Virus record (IMG/VR): IMGVR_UViG_3300042893_000474
Coordinates: 1 to 64,000 of that record
From: a virus
Direction: 5' to 3' (one strand)
DNA length: 64,000 nt
Shown: positions 25,205 through 33,905 of the stretch, one piece after another
How positions within the stretch are numbered: the first letter of the stretch is position 1
Layout: each line of letters begins with the position of its first letter
Position numbers and translations under genes: made by a program
Notes under the pieces: model-generated
Seen by the model: only the letters and a program-made list of their open reading frames with translations
Databases searched by the model: none
Told to the model about the DNA's origin: nothing

Positions 25205-25631
25205 GGAAAAGTTTTCTTTGAAATCAGATGTTAACCCATCTTCCATGCAAGCTTATAAAAAGTTTGTAAAGGAGACAGGTCGTTCTGAAATTTCTTACGA
25301 GAAGTTTAGAACAATTATTCTAAAAGTAAATGAAAAGGTATTAGAGAAGGTAATGACGGGACGCTATAAGATAAGATTTCCTAAAATTGGCTTACTGTCG
25401 CTTATAAAGGTCACTCCTACTAAACTACTAAAGAAGATAGATTGGGGGCGTTACCATAAAGATGGAGTATATACAACCTTTAAAAACTACCATACGGATG
25501 GTATGATGTACCGAATCTTCTTTTATCTTTACGAAAGGAAATACCCACAGTTTGGATTTTACAACTTTAGGCTAAGTAAACCTAATCAAGTTATGTTAGG
25601 ACAAAAGATTAAAAACAATGAAATACGATAA
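25191..25631 (+). CDS. IHF-like protein of the crAss-like structural block
   Basis: I take the ATG at 25191 rather than a GTG 12 bases upstream; both overlap the previous gene. The 146-residue product has helices followed by a beta segment YKIRFPKIGLLSLIKV (about residues 57-72), the HU/IHF-like strand with a Gly turn, then a charged aromatic C-terminal part. It lies between two ring-protein genes, exactly where crAss-like phages carry an IHF-like gene. It probably has a virion or packaging role rather than global DNA bending. It overlaps the next gene by 14 bases. Confidence 0.6.
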   Translation: MTQAKEKFSLKSDVNPSSMQAYKKFVKETGRSEISYEKFRTIILKVNEKVLEKVMTGRYKIRFPKIGLLSLIKVTPTKLLKKIDWGRYHKDGVYTTFKNYHTDGMMYRIFFYLYERKYPQFGFYNFRLSKPNQVMLGQKIKNNEIR

Positions 25632-26448
25632 CATTAATTATATAACTTCTGAGCCTTTAATTGCTGAGGTAAAACAAGAACTAAAGTCCTACTTTGAAGC
25701 AGGTGCAATAAGTGAAGTACTCATTCCTTCCTTTATTGACCAGGCGTTAAGAAAATTAAAAGTACTAGTACTTCGTCCAGAAGAAGCCGTTATTCGTTTT
25801 GAAAACTATAAATCAGAACTACCTCCTGATTTTTATTTACTTGATTATGCTATGTCGTATGAAAGTAGTATATTTTGGGAAACAGGATTACAAACATATT
25901 CTGGTTACTGGTATAAAAATATAGAAGCAAGTTGTGAAGGTTGTGGGGATAAAATTGAAACCTTTGAACAAATAAGTGTAGTAAGTCCTGGTTATAAAAT
26001 TTCTCTAAAAGTTCCTAAGTGGATTAGAGTTTATTTTGATTCTTCTTCCCTGTGTGTAGAGGGTTGCAGTAATTTAAGAGTAGCAAGTGCTGATATTATT
26101 AAGATTAATCAACACAAAAAAGTTAGTGCAAACTTTATAGAAGGTTGTGTATATGTACGTTACTTCTCTAGACCTGTTGATGATTATGGTATTCCTATGA
26201 TTCCTGAAGTTTTAGAAGTAGAAGAATACATCAAATCGTATTTGAAGTATAAATTTTTTGAACAAATGTGGCATTCCGTAATGGATGAGTCTGCAAAACA
26301 AGTAACAGATAAACTAACGTATTACAAAAGAGAACAACTTGAAAAGCTTCAAGCTGCTTATAACTATCTAATGACTAAATCAAAACAACAGATAGCTGAC
26401 TCAATTGTACGTACTCGTAATCGTTTTAGTAAATTCCACATTAGATAA
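25618..26448 (+). CDS. Tail tubular/ring protein
   Basis: 276 residues. An N-terminal helical part (VKQELKSYFEAG...IPSFIDQALRKLKV), a beta domain carrying CEGCGD (about 102-107) and CVEGC (about 144-148), then a long C-terminal helix bundle (about 200-275, Lys/Gln-rich). This is the plan of the crAss-like tail tubular protein, which is related to T7 gp11 and P22 gp4-type adaptors that dock under the portal. It directly precedes the muzzle gene with a TAATG overlap, as expected. Confidence 0.65.
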   Translation: MKYDNINYITSEPLIAEVKQELKSYFEAGAISEVLIPSFIDQALRKLKVLVLRPEEAVIRFENYKSELPPDFYLLDYAMSYESSIFWETGLQTYSGYWYKNIEASCEGCGDKIETFEQISVVSPGYKISLKVPKWIRVYFDSSSLCVEGCSNLRVASADIIKINQHKKVSANFIEGCVYVRYFSRPVDDYGIPMIPEVLEVEEYIKSYLKYKFFEQMWHSVMDESAKQVTDKLTYYKREQLEKLQAAYNYLMTKSKQQIADSIVRTRNRFSKFHIR

Positions 26449-29400
26449 TGGAAATTAAAGGTAATCAAAATACCAAAGGTCTGAACCTTGATTCAGTAAA
26501 TTGGCAGGTAGAAGGAAGCCAGCTTACTTGGGCATTGAACGCAAACATCATGTCCCATGATGGTAATACGTTTACCTATACTAATGAAATGTCTAATCAA
26601 ATTTGTGTTGACTTTAGTTCATTCAAAAACGGATACAGAATTAATGGTCTACTTAACATAGTAGAACAGAACAAAGTAATTGTATTTTTAGTAGGCCCAG
26701 ACGGAAAAGGAGAGATAGGAGTAATAACAAATAACGGTTTAGACTGTGTTGAGTTAGATTCTGTTGAGACAGACTGTGGTTGTGTAGGAGGTAAAGTAAT
26801 TAAAGACACCGTAGTAAAAGCAACTACTACCATAACTTCAAACTCATCTACTTGTTTTTATGGAATTATTTATGAAACTATTGATGATGGTTCTGGAACT
26901 AACGTAAGCAATTACGGATTTAATTATGCAGATTGTAACGGTAATAAAGTAAGTGGGAATACAAGCAGTTTAGTTTTTAAAACAGTAGAACAGTGGTATA
27001 TTGAATTAGGTTATACTAGTTACCCAACTATTAATCCTATTTATTTAAATCAAGTAGTATCTGTAATATGTTATGATTCTATAGCCACTATAGATTATAT
27101 CAACGAACTAGGAGTTGCTTCAAGTAATGTATCTCCATTACAACATCCTACCCCTTTACTATACGATACACTTCCTTGTGCTAATACAGTCGTTGAAAAA
27201 ACGTGTTGTGATTATGAACCAATTTTAATTGATGAGTGCTGTCAAGACTGTTGTCAGGATTGTTACACAGTAACTTTAGAAACATTTAATACTTCTATTC
27301 CTTTAGGAGGATCTACAGGACAAGTAGTAATTGAGTATACTGATTGTAATGGTATAGTTCGTGGTATCGAAACGCCTAACAATACATTTGAGGGATATGG
27401 TTCTTTTAACATGATTAAAGATTCATGGAGAGTTATTCAAAGAGGTAAACCTGGTGTAGACGTACGGATAGTTTCTGAGCAGGTGTTTTCTACTGGTAAC
27501 TGCACTCCTTGTTTAAATCCTGCCCCTGAAAATTGCTGTTTAAACTTTGACATTGATTATCCTATCTATGCTACTTATAGAGTAGACCAATGTGAGACTA
27601 GAGTATATTTTGTACAAAAGAATAATCCTCCTCGTTATCTTTCTCTAGAGTTTCCTCTAAATAGAGACTCTTGTGGGGAAGCACAAGACTGCGGAGGTAA
27701 AAAACTTGTAACAAAGAAGACTTGCAAAGAGTTAAACATCTTCCCAGATACTTGCCATCCTAAAGTAACTCCAACTAGAGTTTCTAATGGGGGTCAACTT
27801 AAAGCAGGTAACTATCAGTTTTCTATTGCTTATACAGATGATGAAGGTGCTGAGTTGACTGACTACTTTGATTTCTGTCAACCTATTCCAATCTTTGAAA
27901 AGAAATTAACTAATCTTACAGACTATCAAACTAACTATGCTATTACAGTACAGATTGATCATAAGGTTAATATCTTTGACTACTTTAACTTAGTAGTTGC
28001 AGAAACTATTCAAAATGGAACTACTAATTATCATTTAATCGGTAGATACCGAGTACAGAAACAATACCTTACAGACTCTATTGTTTATACTGGCGAGTAT
28101 AAATCTAGTTTTAGTTCTATCTCTCCATTAATAAGAACTCCTTATTATAAAAATGGAGGAATTGTTGAGAATCAAAATGACATCTTAATGATTGCTGATT
28201 TGGAAAGAGAGTATCAATACAACTTCCAACCATTTGCAAATAAACTTAAGCTACTCTGGGAAACTGTAAAAATGCCTCATGGGGATAAATGGGACTACTC
28301 TAATCCTGAAGTAGTGCATATGTTCCGTACCTACCAGCGTGATGAAGTATATGCCTTTGGTATCAAATTTAAATTAAAGACAGGTAAGTATACTGAAGTA
28401 TTTCATATCCCAGGAAGAGCTAAGAGTGCTGCACTTGGAGATACAACTTCTGTTCCTATTACTAGTACAGATTACTTTATAGAAGATGGGGATTGTTTAG
28501 ATGTAGCGGCTCCAAAAGAAAAGTGGGAAATTTATAATACAGCAGGGCAAGGACAAACTTTTATTCCAAACAACCCCACTGAACTAGAGAAACAATTCTC
28601 TTGTGCTATCTTCAATGATAAGCGGGGTGAGTTTGCATATTGGGAATCAAAAGAACTGTACCCATGTAACGAAGAAATTTGGGATGAGGATGCTTATGGA
28701 AATACTCTATCAGGTAAACCTATACGTTTTCATAAATTTCCTGATTCATTAGTATCACATATTCACGATGGTCTATTTAATGCAGGCAATGTATTTCCAA
28801 GTTTTGATAAGACAAGTAATATATTTCCTATTGGAGTACGTGTAGATGAAGATGCATTTAACAACTTGTTAAATACTTTAACTATAGCAAACCCAGGTAA
28901 TCCTAGTATGCCTTTCTATGCAAAAGATCTTATTTGTGGTTTTGAATTAGTGTATGCAACTCGTGTTGGACATAAATCTGTAGTAGCAAAAGGTCTTTTA
29001 TATGACGTAGGTAAATACAGAACAGATGATGGCAGTAAAGAATACTACTACCCTAACTATCCATTTAATGATATTAACTGGAGAGGAAGTAGTTCTGTAT
29101 CTGACCCTTATTTACGTACTTCAGGAGATTGGTATAAAAAACAAGATAGAAGAAATAAAAATGAAAATCTTGGTGACTTTAGCCATAATGGATTTGTAGA
29201 TAACAATATTATAAACTACAAGCACAGCAGATTCACATTCCACTCTCCAGATACTCACTTCTCCTATCCTAAGATTGGTAGTGAACTTAAGTTAGAGACT
29301 CTTGAGATTGGTAGTGTAATGGGACACTTTGTAGAGGTAGATGAGCACAGTAAAATAAAATTGTATACTGACAAGATACAAACTGTATCTAACCTTCTTT

Positions 29401-32042
29401 CTATCCTACTAAACATTAAAGACTACCGTATAATGACTGAAAACTATTTCCAAGACAAGGAAATGTTTGCTCAGTTGATTGAAAGATTTACTCCTAAAGT
29501 AAACTTTGCTTGGCAGTATAATGGGGTATCCAAGTATAATGGGTACTTAAGTATTCCAAACTCAGGAGACAAACGTAGAAGTGTTAAGTTTGGTAACTAT
29601 GCTCCTAGTGAAATTTTGAATTTTGGTCAGGGCGAAAAACCATTCCATAATAGATACAGAGAATCTAGTGTCTATTTATCTTTAAACACAACGTTTAATC
29701 ATCATCACTCAAATATTATAGATAACTCTAGATACGTAGCGTCAGAGCATAATAAATCTCTACCTACTGACATAGATGATAGTAGAACGACAAGAGCATA
29801 CTATGGTTCTGTAAAAGTCTATAGACCAAACCAATATGGTCCATTAACAAATTTACGCTACCTCTCTACTGGATACTCAGTAGACATAAACATCAATCCT
29901 AATAACGGGTTAGGTCAAATGCAAGAAACATACTATCCTGCATTTGGAGGAGATACATTTATCAATGCCTTTGCTTTAAAACGTAAGCATGCATTTTTCC
30001 GTCAAAACTTAGCAGGTAAGCCAGATGATATCCCATTTAACTATTACTTGTTTCCTAACTTAGGATACCCTAGTCACTTTTATGGATACAATGCTGCCGC
30101 TCAAGACATAGAAGCAGTTCTAAAAGACCAGTTGGACGACTTTCTTATTTGGGCATTAGTAGCAGCTGGTCTTGCAGGAGCCGCAGCTATATTTGGAGAT
30201 GGTATTGCTGTAGGAGAAATAGCATTTGCTGCTTTAACTACAGGGTTTAAGTTAGCTACTTTAAATGTAGTATCCGACTTATTGGCTTCTACTAAACCTT
30301 ATGTATTTTTAGATCAAGATGAAACATTTGCAAACACTTGGTTAAGTATTGGAGTAGGTGGAACATACTTCTATTATAAGGGTATGATTTATTTATTCTC
30401 TTACGGTCTTCCTATTTTCTTTGTTGAGTCTGACGTAAACGTAGATTTCCGTCATGGAAGAAATGACAAAGAAGAAAATTTCTATGGGGCTAAAGAACTT
30501 GGAGAAGTTCCTGACGCATGGTTGCAAGAAGTAAACGTACCTATCAAGTACGATAACTTCTATTTTTATAACTCTACTTACTCCGCTCAAAATGTAATTA
30601 ACCCTAATTTCCCTTACAATGAAAATTACCCAGAACTTTATTGCGAAACTGACCTATACAATAGAGTAGTGTATTCAGATGCAGCAGGTAGATATGGTAA
30701 AGGGGATCCTTGGTTAAACTTTAGAAGAGGTAACTTCTACGACTTTCCTAAAACTCATGGTAGGTTAATAGCTTTAAATGGAGTAGAGAATGGAAAAGTA
30801 TATGCTCGTTTTGAAAACAACACTAAAGTCTACAATGCTATAATCACACTAGACAGTAACAATCCAATTGCTATGGAGATTGGAGATGCTAGTATGTTTA
30901 AACAAAAGCCTATTGAGATGTCTACTGCAGACATTGGATATTTAGGTACACAGCATAAAGCTTTTATAAAGACAACGCATGGTGGATTCTGGGTAGACGC
31001 TCGTAGAGGACATGTGTACCAAGTAACTAGTGGGGGTATTGATGAGATTTCTTTAAAAGGTTCTATGCAGTGGTTTAAAGAACATCTTCCATTTAAGATT
31101 CTTAAAGACTTCCCTGACTTTCCAGTAGATAACAACTACAAAGGAATTGGTATTACTATGGGTTGGGATGAACGTTTCCATAGAATGTTCTTAACTAAAC
31201 TTGATTATCGGGTAAAAGAACAATACAGAGGATTAGTTACCTATGAAAATAAAAGGTTCTTCTACAATGATACTGAAATTGAGTTTGCTGATTTAACTTA
31301 TTTTGAGAATCACTCATACACAATTTCTTATAGTGTGTTATTGAAATCTTGGATTTCTTTCCACTCTTTCTTACCTAACGCTTATGTCTCTTTTATTGAT
31401 CACTTTCAGACAGTAACACAGACAGGCACTTGGAATCATAACTTATCTCCTCTTACTTATCAGACTTACTATAATCGTTTTTACCCTTATGTTATTGAGT
31501 ATGCTGTAAACAATGCTCCCAATACTCATATGGTAAACTCAGTTACTTATAATCAAGATATTCATAAGTACTATAATAGAAACGATTACTATTCACTAGG
31601 CTCTTACAATGATAAGAACACACCTAACTTTACTAAAGCTATAGTTTATAACAAAGAGCAGACTTCAGGATTAGTTAACTTAATTGCACAGATTCCGAAT
31701 GATGCTCGTCAACGTTTGTTATACCCAAGGGTAAGTAGATTTGGAACAGAAGTTCTTTTGACTAAAAAAGATCTTAAGAATAACTTTAATGGATTCTGGG
31801 ATGCTACTAATAACAAAGAAAATTTCCAAACTTTATTCAGTACTAAATGGGAAGATTTAAGTGCAGACTACCCTATTGATAAAGTAGTAAATCCAAAAGC
31901 TGTTATAACTACAACTAGACTTTCAGGCAAACAAAAGATTCGTTCTACGTTCTGTAAGATTAGACTTATTCAAGATAAGTTTAATCGTTATAAGTTCATT
32001 AACAACTTACAATTAACCCAAACCACAAACTCCATAACATGA
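26448..32042 (+). CDS. Giant tail stabilisation/muzzle protein
   Basis: 1864 residues. Its N-terminus (NQNTKGLNLDSVNWQVEG) and the central segment around residues 445-560, with GGQLKAGNYQFSIAYTDDEG, match the crAss-like tail stabilisation (P22 gp10-like, 'muzzle') protein, which closes the tail tip. It is larger than I expect for the family. Insertions include a cysteine-dense segment, with seven Cys in residues 253-272. A hydrophobic Ala/Gly-rich stretch lies at about 1220-1270 and could meet the host membrane. The C-terminal half is rich in Tyr, Asn and Phe. It ends with an ATGA overlap to the next gene. Confidence 0.8.
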   Translation: MEIKGNQNTKGLNLDSVNWQVEGSQLTWALNANIMSHDGNTFTYTNEMSNQICVDFSSFKNGYRINGLLNIVEQNKVIVFLVGPDGKGEIGVITNNGLDCVELDSVETDCGCVGGKVIKDTVVKATTTITSNSSTCFYGIIYETIDDGSGTNVSNYGFNYADCNGNKVSGNTSSLVFKTVEQWYIELGYTSYPTINPIYLNQVVSVICYDSIATIDYINELGVASSNVSPLQHPTPLLYDTLPCANTVVEKTCCDYEPILIDECCQDCCQDCYTVTLETFNTSIPLGGSTGQVVIEYTDCNGIVRGIETPNNTFEGYGSFNMIKDSWRVIQRGKPGVDVRIVSEQVFSTGNCTPCLNPAPENCCLNFDIDYPIYATYRVDQCETRVYFVQKNNPPRYLSLEFPLNRDSCGEAQDCGGKKLVTKKTCKELNIFPDTCHPKVTPTRVSNGGQLKAGNYQFSIAYTDDEGAELTDYFDFCQPIPIFEKKLTNLTDYQTNYAITVQIDHKVNIFDYFNLVVAETIQNGTTNYHLIGRYRVQKQYLTDSIVYTGEYKSSFSSISPLIRTPYYKNGGIVENQNDILMIADLEREYQYNFQPFANKLKLLWETVKMPHGDKWDYSNPEVVHMFRTYQRDEVYAFGIKFKLKTGKYTEVFHIPGRAKSAALGDTTSVPITSTDYFIEDGDCLDVAAPKEKWEIYNTAGQGQTFIPNNPTELEKQFSCAIFNDKRGEFAYWESKELYPCNEEIWDEDAYGNTLSGKPIRFHKFPDSLVSHIHDGLFNAGNVFPSFDKTSNIFPIGVRVDEDAFNNLLNTLTIANPGNPSMPFYAKDLICGFELVYATRVGHKSVVAKGLLYDVGKYRTDDGSKEYYYPNYPFNDINWRGSSSVSDPYLRTSGDWYKKQDRRNKNENLGDFSHNGFVDNNIINYKHSRFTFHSPDTHFSYPKIGSELKLETLEIGSVMGHFVEVDEHSKIKLYTDKIQTVSNLLSILLNIKDYRIMTENYFQDKEMFAQLIERFTPKVNFAWQYNGVSKYNGYLSIPNSGDKRRSVKFGNYAPSEILNFGQGEKPFHNRYRESSVYLSLNTTFNHHHSNIIDNSRYVASEHNKSLPTDIDDSRTTRAYYGSVKVYRPNQYGPLTNLRYLSTGYSVDININPNNGLGQMQETYYPAFGGDTFINAFALKRKHAFFRQNLAGKPDDIPFNYYLFPNLGYPSHFYGYNAAAQDIEAVLKDQLDDFLIWALVAAGLAGAAAIFGDGIAVGEIAFAALTTGFKLATLNVVSDLLASTKPYVFLDQDETFANTWLSIGVGGTYFYYKGMIYLFSYGLPIFFVESDVNVDFRHGRNDKEENFYGAKELGEVPDAWLQEVNVPIKYDNFYFYNSTYSAQNVINPNFPYNENYPELYCETDLYNRVVYSDAAGRYGKGDPWLNFRRGNFYDFPKTHGRLIALNGVENGKVYARFENNTKVYNAIITLDSNNPIAMEIGDASMFKQKPIEMSTADIGYLGTQHKAFIKTTHGGFWVDARRGHVYQVTSGGIDEISLKGSMQWFKEHLPFKILKDFPDFPVDNNYKGIGITMGWDERFHRMFLTKLDYRVKEQYRGLVTYENKRFFYNDTEIEFADLTYFENHSYTISYSVLLKSWISFHSFLPNAYVSFIDHFQTVTQTGTWNHNLSPLTYQTYYNRFYPYVIEYAVNNAPNTHMVNSVTYNQDIHKYYNRNDYYSLGSYNDKNTPNFTKAIVYNKEQTSGLVNLIAQIPNDARQRLLYPRVSRFGTEVLLTKKDLKNNFNGFWDATNNKENFQTLFSTKWEDLSADYPIDKVVNPKAVITTTRLSGKQKIRSTFCKIRLIQDKFNRYKFINNLQLTQTTNSIT

Positions 32043-32416
32043 CACCAGAAGTAATTAGCTCAGTAAAACCCGAAGTGGTTTTAGGGCAGATGTTCCAGTC
32101 TAGAGATATGATGCACATTGCACATTTTCAAACTACATCTTACGCACAGCACACTACCTTACAAAAGTATTACGAAGGAATTCTAGAACTTGCAGACGAG
32201 ATAACAGAAGTATACTTTGGTTGTCTAGGAAAAAGGTTAAACTTTAAAATCCCTTCTGCTGATTATATGAATCCTGAGACACACTTAAAGCAGTTTAAGG
32301 AGTACATAAAAAAGCATAGAACTGTTTTTGGTTCTGATAGAACAGATGTACAAAATCTTATAGATGAGTTAATCGCTTTAATCAATAAGACATTATATTT
32401 GCTTAGCTTAACTTAA
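32039..32416 (+). CDS. Dps-like four-helix protein (resembles DUF5856)
   Basis: 125 residues, helical throughout. The segment MFQSRDMMHIAHFQTTSYAQH (about 18-38) and the following helix YYEGILELADEITEVYFG resemble, as I remember it, the DUF5856 phage family, which has a ferritin/Dps-like bundle. The several His and Glu residues could bind metal, though the full ferroxidase set is not evident. Co-translated with the muzzle gene. It could protect ejected or packaged DNA, or serve as a small virion protein. The family call is from memory. Confidence 0.5.
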   Translation: MTPEVISSVKPEVVLGQMFQSRDMMHIAHFQTTSYAQHTTLQKYYEGILELADEITEVYFGCLGKRLNFKIPSADYMNPETHLKQFKEYIKKHRTVFGSDRTDVQNLIDELIALINKTLYLLSLT

Positions 32417-32427
32417 TTATTAGTATT

Positions 32428-32670
32428 ATGAATAACTCTAGTCTAAAAGATATGTACTATGCCAAAAAAGGTATGGTAATGAAAAAAGGCGGTAAGTGGA
32501 TACAAAAAGCTGTTTCTAAAAATCCAGGTTCTTTTACTGCACAAGCTAAACGTGCTGGTATGACTACAAGTGCATTCAGAGAAAAAGTATTATCTAATAA
32601 AGAAAAGTTTTCATCAACTACAGTAAAGAGAGCTAACCTAGCTAAAACTTTATCTAAAATGAAAAAGTAA
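32428..32670 (+). CDS. Small basic virion-associated protein, 80 aa
   Basis: A Lys-rich product. The core KAVSKNPGSFTAQAKRAG followed by TTSAF and later VKRANLAKTLSKM is a compact helical motif found in small proteins or domains of many large phages and giant viruses. The N-terminus has DMYYAKKG (residues 8-15), repeated as DMYYMKKG in the protein at 33902. It lies in the block of internal virion proteins and may bind DNA or mark cargo for packaging. The stop overlaps the next start (TAATG). Confidence 0.6.
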   Translation: MNNSSLKDMYYAKKGMVMKKGGKWIQKAVSKNPGSFTAQAKRAGMTTSAFREKVLSNKEKFSSTTVKRANLAKTLSKMKK

Positions 32671-33905
32671 TGAAGTCATCTCTATTTGAACACTACAAAA
32701 AAAAGTATGCTATAGGAGGTAAAACTCCCGTACGTAAAACTGGTATGTGGTATCAGAATGGTGACGTAGTTGTTCCTTCTAGTGAGATTACCATGAAGGG
32801 TCCTAACGGAGAAAAGGATTATTTTGATTCTCCTATAATGGGTATTGGTATGCTTTCAGGAGACACTCAAGTAATGCAGCCTGGACAAGACTATTCATTC
32901 CCCAATGACAATGCAGTTTATGAAAAGAAAATGCAAATAGGAGCTAAAGTAAAGAATGAAAACATGACTCCTGAACAGCAAGCACGTTTTAATTCTTACC
33001 TAAAAAGTTCAGATTCCAGAAATATAAAAACTCCTGAATGGTTAGAATTATCTTCAGGTGCTACTAACTATGCTCGTAGATTAAATCGGATGAGTCAACA
33101 AGAACTCATAGGTATGCCTGGTGATATTTCTCAAAATGTAAATAATGCTTTTAGACAAGGTATTGATTACTCTCTTAATGTTCCCACAAGTGCAGGTCAA
33201 TTTAGTACCGAAGGTTCTTATAACCCATTTGGCGAGAACACAGTACAAGACATGTATAGTGGATTAACCTACACAAAAAACTTACCAAAAGGTTCTATTA
33301 GAATTAGTCCTGAAGAACAAAAGTTAACTTATAGAGGAAAAAAAGGAAACGTAAGTTATAAGAAAAAGATGTCTGACGAAGAACAAATATCTGAACTAGC
33401 TTTTAACTTAAATTTTTTACCAGAAAGTCTTAGCATTTATGGAGGAGGCAAAACATCTAACGGTCTTCTTTCTGCCACAGGTAAGGATCCTAAATTTCAA
33501 GTAAACGATAACTACAATATCAACGCAGGTGTTCGAGGCGATATAGGTCCTTTGTCTTATGATGTAAGTGGTAACTATAATCCTGAAACAGGTTATCGTT
33601 ATAATGCAGATGCACAGTTATCTCTACTTAAAGATAGATTACAGTTATCAGGTAATGTCGAAGGAAGTCAAGAACTAGGGTTAGAGTCTATATCTGCAGA
33701 AGCAAGAGCTAAAATATTAAAGAACTTAAATGTAAAAGCTGGCTACAGACAAAGTGGCAATAACCCAAGTTCTTATAATATTGGTTTAAGTTACAACAAA
33801 GCTTTTGGACAAGGAGGTATGTCCATACCAGGAGTTAATGGAAGTGTTATAGCTTCTGCACCAATGACTTTACAGAAGCAGTATAAAAATAAAAATAAGA
33901 AATGA
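32670..33905 (+). CDS. Internal virion protein with C-terminal beta-barrel-like region
   Basis: 411 residues. The N-terminus (about 18-90) has a motif seen in crAss-like virion proteins: TGMWYQNGDVVVPSSEITMK, then FDSPIMGIGMLSGDTQVMQPG. After a helical middle, residues about 285-395 consist of alternating strands with short turns (YDVSGNY, YNADAQLSLLK, LQLSGNVEGS, LNVKAGYRQSG, YNIGLSYNKAF) that look like outer-membrane beta strands. There is no signal peptide, so if the barrel is real it would come from the virion. It might line an ejection channel through the host outer membrane. Confidence 0.6.
   Translation: MKSSLFEHYKKKYAIGGKTPVRKTGMWYQNGDVVVPSSEITMKGPNGEKDYFDSPIMGIGMLSGDTQVMQPGQDYSFPNDNAVYEKKMQIGAKVKNENMTPEQQARFNSYLKSSDSRNIKTPEWLELSSGATNYARRLNRMSQQELIGMPGDISQNVNNAFRQGIDYSLNVPTSAGQFSTEGSYNPFGENTVQDMYSGLTYTKNLPKGSIRISPEEQKLTYRGKKGNVSYKKKMSDEEQISELAFNLNFLPESLSIYGGGKTSNGLLSATGKDPKFQVNDNYNINAGVRGDIGPLSYDVSGNYNPETGYRYNADAQLSLLKDRLQLSGNVEGSQELGLESISAEARAKILKNLNVKAGYRQSGNNPSSYNIGLSYNKAFGQGGMSIPGVNGSVIASAPMTLQKQYKNKNKK

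Noticed and set aside
32394-32401. TATATTTG near the end of the Dps-like gene, as a possible promoter
   Set aside because: There is no TTG 19-20 bases upstream, it lies inside a coding region, and it is followed by a tightly spaced gene.
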